38,948 nucleotides of DNA. It comes from Xanthomonas euvesicatoria pv. euvesicatoria. GTDB lineage: Bacteria > Pseudomonadota > Gammaproteobacteria > Xanthomonadales > Xanthomonadaceae. The notes beneath the pieces were generated by a model that ran no database searches, was not told the origin of the DNA, and saw only the letters and a list, made by a program, of their open reading frames with translations. Location: contig NZ_JAJIUJ010000046.1 in assembly GCF_020880415.1 (NCBI RefSeq), forward strand, positions 1 through 38,948, given 5' to 3'. Position 1 is the first letter of the stretch. Each line of letters opens with the position of its first letter. Below, one piece after another: positions 7,255 to 15,110 of the stretch. Both the position numbers and the translations under genes were made by a program.

Positions 7255-8808
7255 ATGAAACAGATCTCCGGCAACTTCACTCTCCCTTCCACGGCGCTGC
7301 GCGCAGACGCAGAGCGCGATGCGCCCGAAACTGCACAGGCGCCCGAACCACACACCCCGCCCCATCCTGTCGCAGACCATCCGCTCAACCTGCTGGAAAA
7401 AAGAAGAAGCATCACCGGCGTACTTGCCGACGAACGTAAGCGTCTGGAAGTCGTGGTGCCCCGCCTGCAGGCAGCGTTGGCACCGCACACCTGGTCCTCA
7501 TCCAGTAGCGACTCGCCAACGACGCCTGTCACCGGCCGCAGCCCCCGTCTGGGCCCGCAACCCGGCTCACCGACCTGGGCCTGTCTGCTGGAGACGCCGG
7601 CGCGCCTGTCGGCCCTTGCGGGCGCCGACAGCAGTGACGCATTCCAGAACTTGCGCAACGCACGGCGGCTGGTCAGCGATACGCGTCATGCCCGGCAGCA
7701 CGTCGTGCTGAGCCCGCGCCTGGTGAAATCGCTGACCAGCCGCTCCGAACGCCCGGACTTGATCCAGAAGCTCTCGGCGTTGAAGCCCGGCGCCCTGGAT
7801 GTAGACAATGGATTTCTCCACGTAACCCTGGAAACCGGGCACGCAGGCACTGCAGGAACGCTGGACGCCATGCCCACCGTCGGCACCGGCGCATCCGCCT
7901 CGACCTACGCGGTGCGGCTGGCCGAAGATCTTTGGCAGGGCGGGCAAAATTGCGGACGCGACTTCATCTTCAAGGCCTTGTTGCGCACCGACCCGCAACG
8001 GCCGATCCCGCCGACATTGTGCGACCCTGCCACCGCTGCAGACGCACCGGCGCTGCAGCAACGGGTCGCTGAGCGCAAAGCCATGATCTTCCAGGAGTAT
8101 CAAATGATCAGGTCGGTGGATGCAGTGCCGTATATCGTGCGCGCCCACGGCGTGGTGCAGATCGAACACACCTTCGGCATTTTGCTGGAGAAAATCGACG
8201 GCATCAGCGTGCGCAGCATGATTGGCCGCGCACGCACAGCGCTGCAGCAAGGCGCCATCAGCGCAATGGAGTATCTCGGCCTGGCCCGGCAGCTGATGGC
8301 CGACGTACTGGTGGGGATCGCCTGCTGCGAAGACGCCGGCATCGTGCATCAGGACATCTCGCACAACAACGTCATGTACGACCAACCCATGAAGATCTTC
8401 CGGCTGATCGACATGGGGCTCGGCGCAGAAGAAGGCGACCCTAACCGCGGCGGCACACCGGGCTTCTACGACTTGAGCACCCCTGCCAGGCATGCGCGCG
8501 ACGTCTACAGCGTGGCGCAATTGCTGGTGCATGTGCTCAAGCGCCCCGACTACAACATGGGCATGATCGGGATCAATCGCGCCAAGACCGCAGACACCTT
8601 CCCCTTCATGGATGCGTTGCAGGCTCTCCCGGCCGACCACAAGCGCATTGTGGTCCGCTTCTTCAACAGCATGCTGGACGACGGAACCGGCGAGCGCACC
8701 AAGGCAGAGAGACTGCTGCGCGACCCCTTTTTCACCGAACCGCCGCTCCCGCCCCGTGATCGGATGCACCGCACCTACGAAAAACTGAAGCGCTTGCCTT
8801 CTTTTTAG
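7255..8808 (+). CDS. xopAU: Type III effector protein kinase, XopAU-like
   Basis: 517 residues from ATG 7255. The N-terminal 100 residues are Ser/Pro/Thr-rich and disordered-looking, as in type III secretion signals. A eukaryotic-type kinase domain follows: glycine loop GTGASASTY (210-218), candidate ATP-binding Lys240 in FIFKALL, catalytic loop HQDISHNN (365-372; Asp367, Asn372), metal-binding DMG (386-388) in place of DFG, and GTPGFYD in the activation segment. All essential residues are present, so kinase activity is expected. XopAU of X. euvesicatoria is an active kinase that acts on host MAPK signalling; identity to it is by recollection of family features, not by search. A PIP box lies upstream. 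An upstream in-frame TTG-type start at 7234 is less likely. Confidence 0.78.
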   Translation: MKQISGNFTLPSTALRADAERDAPETAQAPEPHTPPHPVADHPLNLLEKRRSITGVLADERKRLEVVVPRLQAALAPHTWSSSSSDSPTTPVTGRSPRLGPQPGSPTWACLLETPARLSALAGADSSDAFQNLRNARRLVSDTRHARQHVVLSPRLVKSLTSRSERPDLIQKLSALKPGALDVDNGFLHVTLETGHAGTAGTLDAMPTVGTGASASTYAVRLAEDLWQGGQNCGRDFIFKALLRTDPQRPIPPTLCDPATAADAPALQQRVAERKAMIFQEYQMIRSVDAVPYIVRAHGVVQIEHTFGILLEKIDGISVRSMIGRARTALQQGAISAMEYLGLARQLMADVLVGIACCEDAGIVHQDISHNNVMYDQPMKIFRLIDMGLGAEEGDPNRGGTPGFYDLSTPARHARDVYSVAQLLVHVLKRPDYNMGMIGINRAKTADTFPFMDALQALPADHKRIVVRFFNSMLDDGTGERTKAERLLRDPFFTEPPLPPRDRMHRTYEKLKRLPSF

Positions 8809-8964
8809 CAGCAATTATTTTCAGCAGCGCCCACGGTTACAGGCAAGCGCGAGCCGATGGACCACGTAGGGTGTAGTGACCGCGCCTAGGAAGCGCGGGA
8901 TTGAAAGACAAGTGAGGCAAGTGTGCAGACACGCGCGCAGTTTGAGCGCTGACTCGGGCATTCA

Positions 8965-9000
8965 ATCGGCACCGCTGCGTGCTGCCATACCGGTGCCGAT
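8965..9000 (-). terminator. Perfect 10-bp hairpin downstream of the small conserved gene
   Basis: ATCGGCACCG (8965-8974) pairs with CGGTGCCGAT (8991-9000). It lies 41 bp beyond the stop of the minus-strand gene at 9041. A clear U-tract is missing, so it may be a transcript-end hairpin rather than an intrinsic terminator. The rest of 8809-9040 shows no credible gene. Confidence 0.4.
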
Positions 9001-9040
9001 CAATGCGTCCATTCGGCGGTGATCCAGACGGCACACCACG

Positions 9041-9307
9041 TCATGGCAATGGATGCGCCCCTTCGATGACAGCGCACTCCACATCGTCCAGCACCCGGCC
9101 CACCTGCTCGGCCAGTAGCTCCAGGCAGAACGCCAACTCGTCCATGCAGATAGCCGGCTGCCACGCCTGCTCTTCAACCTGCGTGCGTGGCTGCGCTAAC
9201 CGTGCCAAAAAGCGCATGTGGTCGCGCAGTTGCTGGAGGCGGTACTGCGCGCCCTCTGGCAGGTAGTAGCCCGGTTGTGACTGCACATCGCGTACAACGT
9301 CCGACAT
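9041..9307 (-). CDS. Small conserved Xanthomonas protein (XAC0095-like)
   Basis: 88 residues, starting at ATG 9305-9307 with GAGGAG 8 nt upstream. The sequence is helical and soluble: an N-terminal MSDVVRDVQSQPGYYLPEG motif, then QYRLQQLRDHMRFLARL, and a C-terminal helix ELAFCLELLAEQVGRVLDDV. There is no signal peptide or membrane segment. It resembles the short Xanthomonas family labelled XAC0095; this link is from memory and function is unknown. It is preceded by a long leader containing a structured RNA element at 9365-9439. Confidence 0.7.
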   Translation of the reverse strand: MSDVVRDVQSQPGYYLPEGAQYRLQQLRDHMRFLARLAQPRTQVEEQAWQPAICMDELAFCLELLAEQVGRVLDDVECAVIEGAHPLP

Positions 9308-9364
9308 GGCCTGCTCCTCATTCCATGGAATCGCCCCCGCCCGCCGCAAGGCGACGGACGGGAA

Positions 9365-9439
9365 GTCGGGAGGCTCGAAACCGCGAACAGCCGGCGGGCG
9401 TATTTCCCTTGCGGGTGTTGTATTAGCCGCCCTCCCGAC
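9365..9439 (-). ncRNA. Structured leader/antisense RNA candidate (C4-antisense-like)
   Basis: On the minus strand an outer perfect 9-bp stem (GTCGGGAGG at 9439-9431 with CCTCCCGAC at 9373-9365) encloses an inner stem GGGCG/CGCCC (9432-9428 with 9400-9396). Inside that is a small CCC-GCAA-GGG hairpin with a GNRA-type tetraloop at about 9415-9406. Such nested pairing with unpaired A-rich joints indicates a folded RNA. It lies between a terminator on the upstream side and the small gene starting at 9307. The layout reminds me of C4-type antisense RNAs of prophages, but I could not test it against a covariance model. Confidence 0.45.
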
Positions 9440-9478
9440 GCAGGCATCACGTCGGTTGCACCTATAAAGTTGCAGGCA

Positions 9479-9509
9479 CAAAAAACCCACCGGTTTGTCG
9501 GAGGTGGGT
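9479..9509 (-). terminator. Rho-independent terminator of the restriction-modification operon
   Basis: On the minus strand ACCCACC (9509-9503), an 11-nt loop, GGTGGGT (9491-9485) and a run of T (plus-strand A-run 9480-9485) form a classic intrinsic terminator about 100 bp after the hsdR stop. Confidence 0.8.
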
Positions 9510-9606
9510 ACCGCTGTTCGGGGAGTTTCGAGGCTCCGTGGGGTGATCGTGCTACTGGTTAGGTGGCACGTCAAGATGCTTGAACGAGCCGACCTTCCCA
9601 ACGGGC

Positions 9607-12600
9607 CTATGAAGTCGCGCCGTCACTAGCCCTGGAAACGCGAGATTTCTCAAAAATTTCGAAAGCCAGATGTTCACTAGCCGCAGACCTGAACTCACGA
9701 TCGGTCATGATCTTCGAGAAAATCTCTTCGTTGCCCTCCATTCGCTCAATGAACAGCTCATCAAGCACTCGTCCCAAGTACGCAGTGAAGTCGCTCAGAT
9801 TATTGGCTCTTGCAGCCTCCTTGATCTGTTCGCTGGCTTCGGCGGACACTTTGATCTGATCAAAGAACAGCTGATCTGCCTCGTTGAAGTCGGTGCCGAA
9901 TCGAGTATTAAGTTTCTCTACAAGACTCGACAGCGGCACTTCCTCATCTGCCACACGTGACGTACCAACATCAGTAGGACCCTTCAGCGAATACAGCTGG
10001 CCTTGCGCCAAATCGATGGAACCATCGGTGAGCTGCTGCATCCGGTAGTAGCGCAGGCTCACTTCATCATCCAGCACGAACGCCTTGCCATCATCGGCAG
10101 GCGGTAGCTTGGTCATCAGGTTGCGCACGAATGTGTAGAGCTTTTCCAGATCGCTGTCCTGATAAGGCACGATCTGGGAAAGGAAGGCATACAGGTTGCG
10201 GTAAGCCATCAACAGTCCGCGAAACTCGTCCTGCTTCTCCTCTAACTGCGTCTTGAAGCGCTGCACGACAGCATCAAGCACTGCGTTCATCTGCTTGTGG
10301 TCGCTACCGGAATGCTCGCGCTTCGGGCGGTACCAAGCTTGGGCGAAAGCATCTACGTCAGCCGGAGTAAAAATCGCCGGCGCAAGTAGCTTGTGTTGGA
10401 GTTCGGACAGCTTCTCCGGCCCGGCATTCTCGCCAATCGGCGTGCTCTCATAGTACGGCTTGAACGCCTTGTGGATGTCCTCTTCCTTGTTCACGAAATC
10501 CAGTACCAAGGTGCGCTTCTTACCGGGCGCCATGCGGTTGAGTCGCGACAGCGTTTGCACCGCCTGCACGCCAGCCAATTTCTTGACGACGTACATGGTC
10601 TGCAGCAGTGGCTGGTCGAAACCAGTCTGGTACTTTTCGGCAACCAGCAGCACGCGATAGTCGTCGCGCTCAAAAGCTTCCGGCAGCTCGCTTTCTGCCA
10701 AGCCGTCATTCATGGCCACCTCGGTGTAGCTCGCACCCGGATCCTCCGGGTCTTCCACCGTTCCGGAAAACGCCACCAGCGAGCGAATGCCGTCGTAGCG
10801 GTTGTCCTTGATGTAGCGGTCGAAGGCCAGCTTGTACTTGACTGCCGCCAGCCGCGAGCCCGTCACCACCATCGCTTTGGCGCGGCCGCCCAGTTCATGC
10901 ATCACATGCAGACGGAAGTGCTCCACGATCACGGATACCACCTGCTCGATGTTGACCGGGTGCAACTCCATGTACCGGGTCAGCGCCTTGGCTGCCTGCT
11001 TGCGCGATACTTCCGGGTCGTTCTCCACCTGCTTGATCAGGCCGAAAAAGCGCTTGTAAGTGGTGTAGTTGGCCAGCACATCCATGATGAAGCCTTCCTC
11101 GATGGCCTGGCGCATGCTGTATTCGTGGAACGGCGACTCGCCTGACGGCCCCGGCGTATCGAACAACACCTTGGTCTTGAACTTGGGCGTGGCAGTAAAT
11201 GCAAAGAAGCTGAGGTTGGGCTGGCGGACACGCTTCTGTGCCTCACGCAGAATCGCCGCGCGGGTGGCCTCATCAAGCTCGTCATCTTCTTCGTCGGACA
11301 GCTGCGCGGCTACCGCCGCTTCGATGCCATCGCGGTTGAGCATGCCGCGCAGGGTCATGGCCGTTTCGCCACTCTGCGAGGAATGGGCCTCGTCCACGAT
11401 GACCGCAAAGCGCTTGCCTGCTGTATCAAGCTTGACGTCCTCGCCATCGGCTTCCAACCGCGCCAGCGCACGCGCGATAAAGGGAAATTTCTGGATGGTG
11501 CTGATAATGATCGGGGTGCCGCCAGACAAGGCCCGCGCCAACTGCCGGGTGTCCTCGTCGATCTTCTCCACTACGCCGGTCTTGTGCTCGAACTGATAGA
11601 TCGTGTTCTGCAACTGCTGGTCCAGCACGCGGCGATCAGTCACCACCACTACCGAATGGAACACCTTTTCCTCATGGGCGTCGTGCAGGCTGGCCAACCG
11701 ATGCGCCAGCCAGGCAATGGAATTGGACTTGCCCGACCCGGCCGAGTGCTGCACCAGGTAGTTGTGGCCTGAGCCATGCGCACGCGCGTGGCCCACCAGC
11801 CGACGCACCGCATCTAGCTGGTGGTAGCGCGGGAAGATCATCGTTTCCTTGCGCACCGTGCGCACGCCTTTGTCGGTGGTGATCTTGCGTTCCTTGATCT
11901 CCAGGTGCATGAAGCGCTGCAAGATATCCAGCAGGCTATCGGCGCGCAGCACCTCATCCCACAGGTAATGGGTTTTCCAGTTGCCTGGCACAGGCGGGTT
12001 GCCCGCACCGTGCGCATGGCCGCGATTGAACGGCAGAAACACGGTCTCACGCCCTTTCAGCCGGGTGGTCATCCAGGCCTCGTCCGGGTCCACGGCAAAA
12101 TGCACCAGCGCACGCTGCTTGAAGGCGAACAGCCTGTCGCGCTCATCGCGGTCGTGTTGATACTGGTAAATCGCCTCGCTTGCAGGCTGCCCGGTCAAGG
12201 GATTTTTCAGTTCTACCGTGACCACTGGCAAGCCGTTGACCGCCAGGGTAACGTCGATGATGCAGCGTTTTGACTTGCCGTCCGGCCGCTTGAGCACCGA
12301 GGCAAAGTTCACCTGCCGGGTGATGGTCAGGCGGTTGTGCGCGTACTTTGCTGCGGCCTCGGGATTCATGCCGGAATTGGGACGGAAGTATGCCAGGCGC
12401 AGCGTCTTGCCATAGCATTTGAAGCCATGGCGCAACACGTGCAGCGCGCCCTTGATCTCCAGTTCCTTGACCAGCGCCTCCAGCACGGTCACCTGGGTAC
12501 GCGTACCTAGCAGCGTTTCAAGCTGCTGCCACCGTGCAAGCTGGCTGTCCTTGAGGAAGCCGATCACGTCCGACGGAAACAGCGCCAGGGTTTCGTCGTA

Positions 12601-12690
12601 GTCAGCGGGCTGGCGCATCTGGTAGCCGCCCGCCGCGAGCAGGGTGACCTCGATGGCAGTTTCAAAGGCGTGTTCGGTGTGGCCGGACAT
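9607..12690 (-). CDS. hsdR: Type I restriction endonuclease, R (motor/nuclease) subunit
   Basis: 1027 residues, a normal length. The N-terminal PD-(D/E)xK nuclease has Asp146 in IIDVTLAVNG and VELKN (Glu160, Lys162). The SF2 translocase follows, with Walker A HSAGSGKS (315-322), DEAH box VDEAH (432-436) and motif III FFAFTATP (494-501). Further helicase motifs include VVTGSRLAAV and YQTGFDQPLL. The subunit joins HsdM2-HsdS to cut unmethylated DNA at a distance after ATP-driven translocation. ATG at 12688-12690 has AAGGA upstream. It is the last gene of the operon, 9 bp after hsdS, and is followed by the terminator at 9479-9509. All key residues are intact. Confidence 0.96.
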   Translation of the reverse strand: MSGHTEHAFETAIEVTLLAAGGYQMRQPADYDETLALFPSDVIGFLKDSQLARWQQLETLLGTRTQVTVLEALVKELEIKGALHVLRHGFKCYGKTLRLAYFRPNSGMNPEAAAKYAHNRLTITRQVNFASVLKRPDGKSKRCIIDVTLAVNGLPVVTVELKNPLTGQPASEAIYQYQHDRDERDRLFAFKQRALVHFAVDPDEAWMTTRLKGRETVFLPFNRGHAHGAGNPPVPGNWKTHYLWDEVLRADSLLDILQRFMHLEIKERKITTDKGVRTVRKETMIFPRYHQLDAVRRLVGHARAHGSGHNYLVQHSAGSGKSNSIAWLAHRLASLHDAHEEKVFHSVVVVTDRRVLDQQLQNTIYQFEHKTGVVEKIDEDTRQLARALSGGTPIIISTIQKFPFIARALARLEADGEDVKLDTAGKRFAVIVDEAHSSQSGETAMTLRGMLNRDGIEAAVAAQLSDEEDDELDEATRAAILREAQKRVRQPNLSFFAFTATPKFKTKVLFDTPGPSGESPFHEYSMRQAIEEGFIMDVLANYTTYKRFFGLIKQVENDPEVSRKQAAKALTRYMELHPVNIEQVVSVIVEHFRLHVMHELGGRAKAMVVTGSRLAAVKYKLAFDRYIKDNRYDGIRSLVAFSGTVEDPEDPGASYTEVAMNDGLAESELPEAFERDDYRVLLVAEKYQTGFDQPLLQTMYVVKKLAGVQAVQTLSRLNRMAPGKKRTLVLDFVNKEEDIHKAFKPYYESTPIGENAGPEKLSELQHKLLAPAIFTPADVDAFAQAWYRPKREHSGSDHKQMNAVLDAVVQRFKTQLEEKQDEFRGLLMAYRNLYAFLSQIVPYQDSDLEKLYTFVRNLMTKLPPADDGKAFVLDDEVSLRYYRMQQLTDGSIDLAQGQLYSLKGPTDVGTSRVADEEVPLSSLVEKLNTRFGTDFNEADQLFFDQIKVSAEASEQIKEAARANNLSDFTAYLGRVLDELFIERMEGNEEIFSKIMTDREFRSAASEHLAFEIFEKSRVSRASDGATS

Positions 12691-12699
12691 GCGGAATCC

Positions 12700-14019
12700 T
12701 TATCCGTTGAGCTCGGGGAGCTGGCCAGTGACGGCATCGGTGATCACAATACTTCTAAAATTGTTAAGTTTCTCTATGGAGCGGATAACGCAAGATCGAA
12801 TAACATCAATCGCGGCGACAGACTCATCAAGAAAATTTGAAATATCTATCTGAATATTTTCTTCTGGGATAGCCACTCTCATATCGAAATAGCTTCCAGT
12901 GTCAATGTTTTGAATTCCAGTGCTTTGCTTGATATGCGGATATGTTCCACGACCAAGATATATCGCCAGCATCAGATAGTTCAGAAATCGATGGTGAAAA
13001 CCAATTCTTGGGCGACAGCGTGCAAGAAAGTTGGAGCAGACACTAGGAGTATGTCCATCAAATAGCACGGCGCGACCCACCAATTGCTTGTCTCCTCCTC
13101 CAGATTTCTCGAGTATTAAGTCTCCAAAATTCAGTCGAACTTTCTCAAAGGACCAGTTATCAATAGTTCGTAGCGTCCTGTTCCCATTATTCAGACGACC
13201 CGATTGGCCATCAAAGTCGGCTGCACGAATGCATACAATCGAGTCCTCGTCATCTGGCTCAGCACCCCAGACACCGTTCTTGCAGCTCTCGAAGGCGAAC
13301 CTGAGCCGTTTCACTTTCCAATCACTTGGAGCAGCCTCCAACCAGGCGCTTCCAAATTTTTGTGTTTTATTTTTAGCTTGTGTTCGAAGCCTGCTTTCAC
13401 CCGTTACAGCACTAGTAATAAGGGCGCGACGCTTTTCCTCAAGCCGCTCCAGCAGCTCCTGCTTCTTTTCGATCAAGGCATCTATGCGCGCGGTCTTGTC
13501 GTCCAAGAAGCGAGCGATGCGTTGCTGAACATCCATGCGCGGTAACGATGGCGTCCAGTCTTTCAAAAATTCCTCAGGCACACGTTTTTGCCCACCAGCA
13601 CCGCGCATCTCCGCCTCACCATGGCTGCGAAAATCACGCGCAATAGTCAGATAAAACAGGAATTTCGTATCCAGCGTTGCCGATGGGCGCAGCACATGCA
13701 GCTCTGTCGTGCCGAAGGCGACTCCATTGACCAATCCTTCGGCGATGGCACCTTTGCCGTTCTCGAAGCAGGGCGTGATCTTGGCGATGCAGACATCGCC
13801 GTCGGCGAAATACGTATATCCGTTGTAGACGTCGGCCAGTTCGCGGGTCTGGTCTAGACGCAGGCCACCCAGCTCGCCCACCGCGTCCATCGGTACAAAA
13901 GACACTTCGGTATCGTCCGGCAGGTCGAGCTTCGACTTCACCGGGTTGCAGCGGGAGTCAAAGCGCAGCCGGCGTCGCGTCCAGCCTTGCGGAAGCACGG
14001 AAGCACGTGGTGCGGTCAT
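12700..14019 (-). CDS. hsdS: Type I restriction-modification specificity subunit
   Basis: 439 residues with two target-recognition domains (TRDs) separated by conserved helices. TRD1 covers about residues 1-160. The central helical spacer is IARFLDDKTARIDALIEKK through ALITSAVTG (168-210). TRD2 covers about 220-390, and a C-terminal repeat of the spacer reads SNFLDESVAAIDV and ITDAVTGQL. The repeat structure is diagnostic. Each TRD would read one half of a bipartite target; the target cannot be predicted here. The start overlaps the preceding gene's stop by 4 bp (14016-14019). TRD2 and the distal end (about 12730-13390) are visibly more AT-rich than the first half, suggesting TRD replacement by recombination. 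Confidence 0.93.
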   Translation of the reverse strand: MTAPRASVLPQGWTRRRLRFDSRCNPVKSKLDLPDDTEVSFVPMDAVGELGGLRLDQTRELADVYNGYTYFADGDVCIAKITPCFENGKGAIAEGLVNGVAFGTTELHVLRPSATLDTKFLFYLTIARDFRSHGEAEMRGAGGQKRVPEEFLKDWTPSLPRMDVQQRIARFLDDKTARIDALIEKKQELLERLEEKRRALITSAVTGESRLRTQAKNKTQKFGSAWLEAAPSDWKVKRLRFAFESCKNGVWGAEPDDEDSIVCIRAADFDGQSGRLNNGNRTLRTIDNWSFEKVRLNFGDLILEKSGGGDKQLVGRAVLFDGHTPSVCSNFLARCRPRIGFHHRFLNYLMLAIYLGRGTYPHIKQSTGIQNIDTGSYFDMRVAIPEENIQIDISNFLDESVAAIDVIRSCVIRSIEKLNNFRSIVITDAVTGQLPELNG

Positions 14020-15110
14020 GCCTTGTCTCCTGGTTTCGGTGACACTCGCTTTTTCTCATCTTTTGGTAGCGTGGACGCGCTGACACTGACCGAGTGCTTC
14101 AACGCGTCAGTCGCACTTCGCAAATCCTCCAGATACCGGGCTTCAGCGATTTGCTCGGCTTCCAGCCGCCGTCGCTCCGCAAACGCGTCGTATTGCCCTT
14201 CGGCCCATTCCAGCGCCTGCTGGCGGCTGACCTTGCCCGCGTTGTCCAGTACCGGCAGTTCGGTATCGCGCAGGAACTTGTCCAGGAAACCATCCCAGTC
14301 CGCCAGCCGGATGTCCTGCCGACGCATGGCGCGGAACTCGGCCTGGTCCAGGAACATCACGGTGATGCGGTTGAGTGTGTCGATCTCGCGCGCATCTAGG
14401 TAGTTTTTCGCCGTGCCCACGTCCTGCTTCAGCACGCGTCTGCCCTTCCACGTGTTGACGCCCATGTTGGGCTTGGTGGCATCGGCGCGCTGGCGGATGA
14501 TCTCCGCCGCGGTCAGTTGCGTGGCGGCGAAGTGGACCTTGTTCTGCATGATGGCGAAGAAGCGCTGCGTGGCCTGGTCGCCTTCGCGGTAGTCCACCGC
14601 CATGGCGAAGATCTCGCGGATGCGCTGGTACACCCGCGCCTCACTGGCGCGGATCTCGCGGATGCGTGCCAGCAGCTCGTCGAAATGATCCGCCGGCCCC
14701 ACATTGCCCTTGAGGCGCTCGTCATCCAGCACGAACCCCTTGACCAGGTACTCCGACAGCCGGGCTGTGGCCCACTGGCGGAACTCGGTGCCCCGTGCCG
14801 ACCGGACGCGGTAGCCGACAGCCAGGATGGCCTCCAAGCTGTAGTGCTTGGGCCGACGGGAGATGGTACGCCCACCCTCCTGGCGAACTTGTAAGTAATC
14901 CTTACAGGTTGCCGCCTCGTCCAGCTCGCCTTCGCCATAGATCGCCTTCAGGTGCTGGGTGATGTTCTGCGGCGTGGTCTGGTACAGCGCGGCGATCTGG
15001 GCCTGGGTCAGCCAGACGCTCTCGCCAGCCAACAGCACCCGGATACCGCCTTCCGCTGCGGCATAGATCAGCAGTTCGCCCTCTTTGGCGGGAGTCAAGT
15101 CCTTGCTCAT
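14016..15110 (-). CDS. rhuM: RhuM-family protein within the R-M operon
   Basis: 364 residues. The N-terminus has a winged-helix-like segment, VWLTQAQIAALYQTTPQN followed by ITQHLKAIY (about 32-58). YSLEAILAVGYRVRSARGTEF and RQWATARLSEYLVKGFVLDDERL are the hallmark of the RhuM (virulence RhuM/DUF4062-neighbour) family, first named in a Salmonella pathogenicity island. A helical C-terminal part contains DREID-like DAREIDTLNRITVMFLDQAE. Its biochemical role is not established. It overlaps hsdM by 4 bp at its start and hsdS by 4 bp at its end, so it is translated as part of the R-M operon. Such insertions are recurrent and suggest a regulatory or anti-phage helper function. Confidence 0.88.
   Translation of the reverse strand: MSKDLTPAKEGELLIYAAAEGGIRVLLAGESVWLTQAQIAALYQTTPQNITQHLKAIYGEGELDEAATCKDYLQVRQEGGRTISRRPKHYSLEAILAVGYRVRSARGTEFRQWATARLSEYLVKGFVLDDERLKGNVGPADHFDELLARIREIRASEARVYQRIREIFAMAVDYREGDQATQRFFAIMQNKVHFAATQLTAAEIIRQRADATKPNMGVNTWKGRRVLKQDVGTAKNYLDAREIDTLNRITVMFLDQAEFRAMRRQDIRLADWDGFLDKFLRDTELPVLDNAGKVSRQQALEWAEGQYDAFAERRRLEAEQIAEARYLEDLRSATDALKHSVSVSASTLPKDEKKRVSPKPGDKA

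Noticed and set aside
8837..9034. Minus-strand short frame of 65 codons after the small conserved gene
   Set aside because: No ribosome site and low-quality composition; it overlaps the hairpin at 8965-9000.
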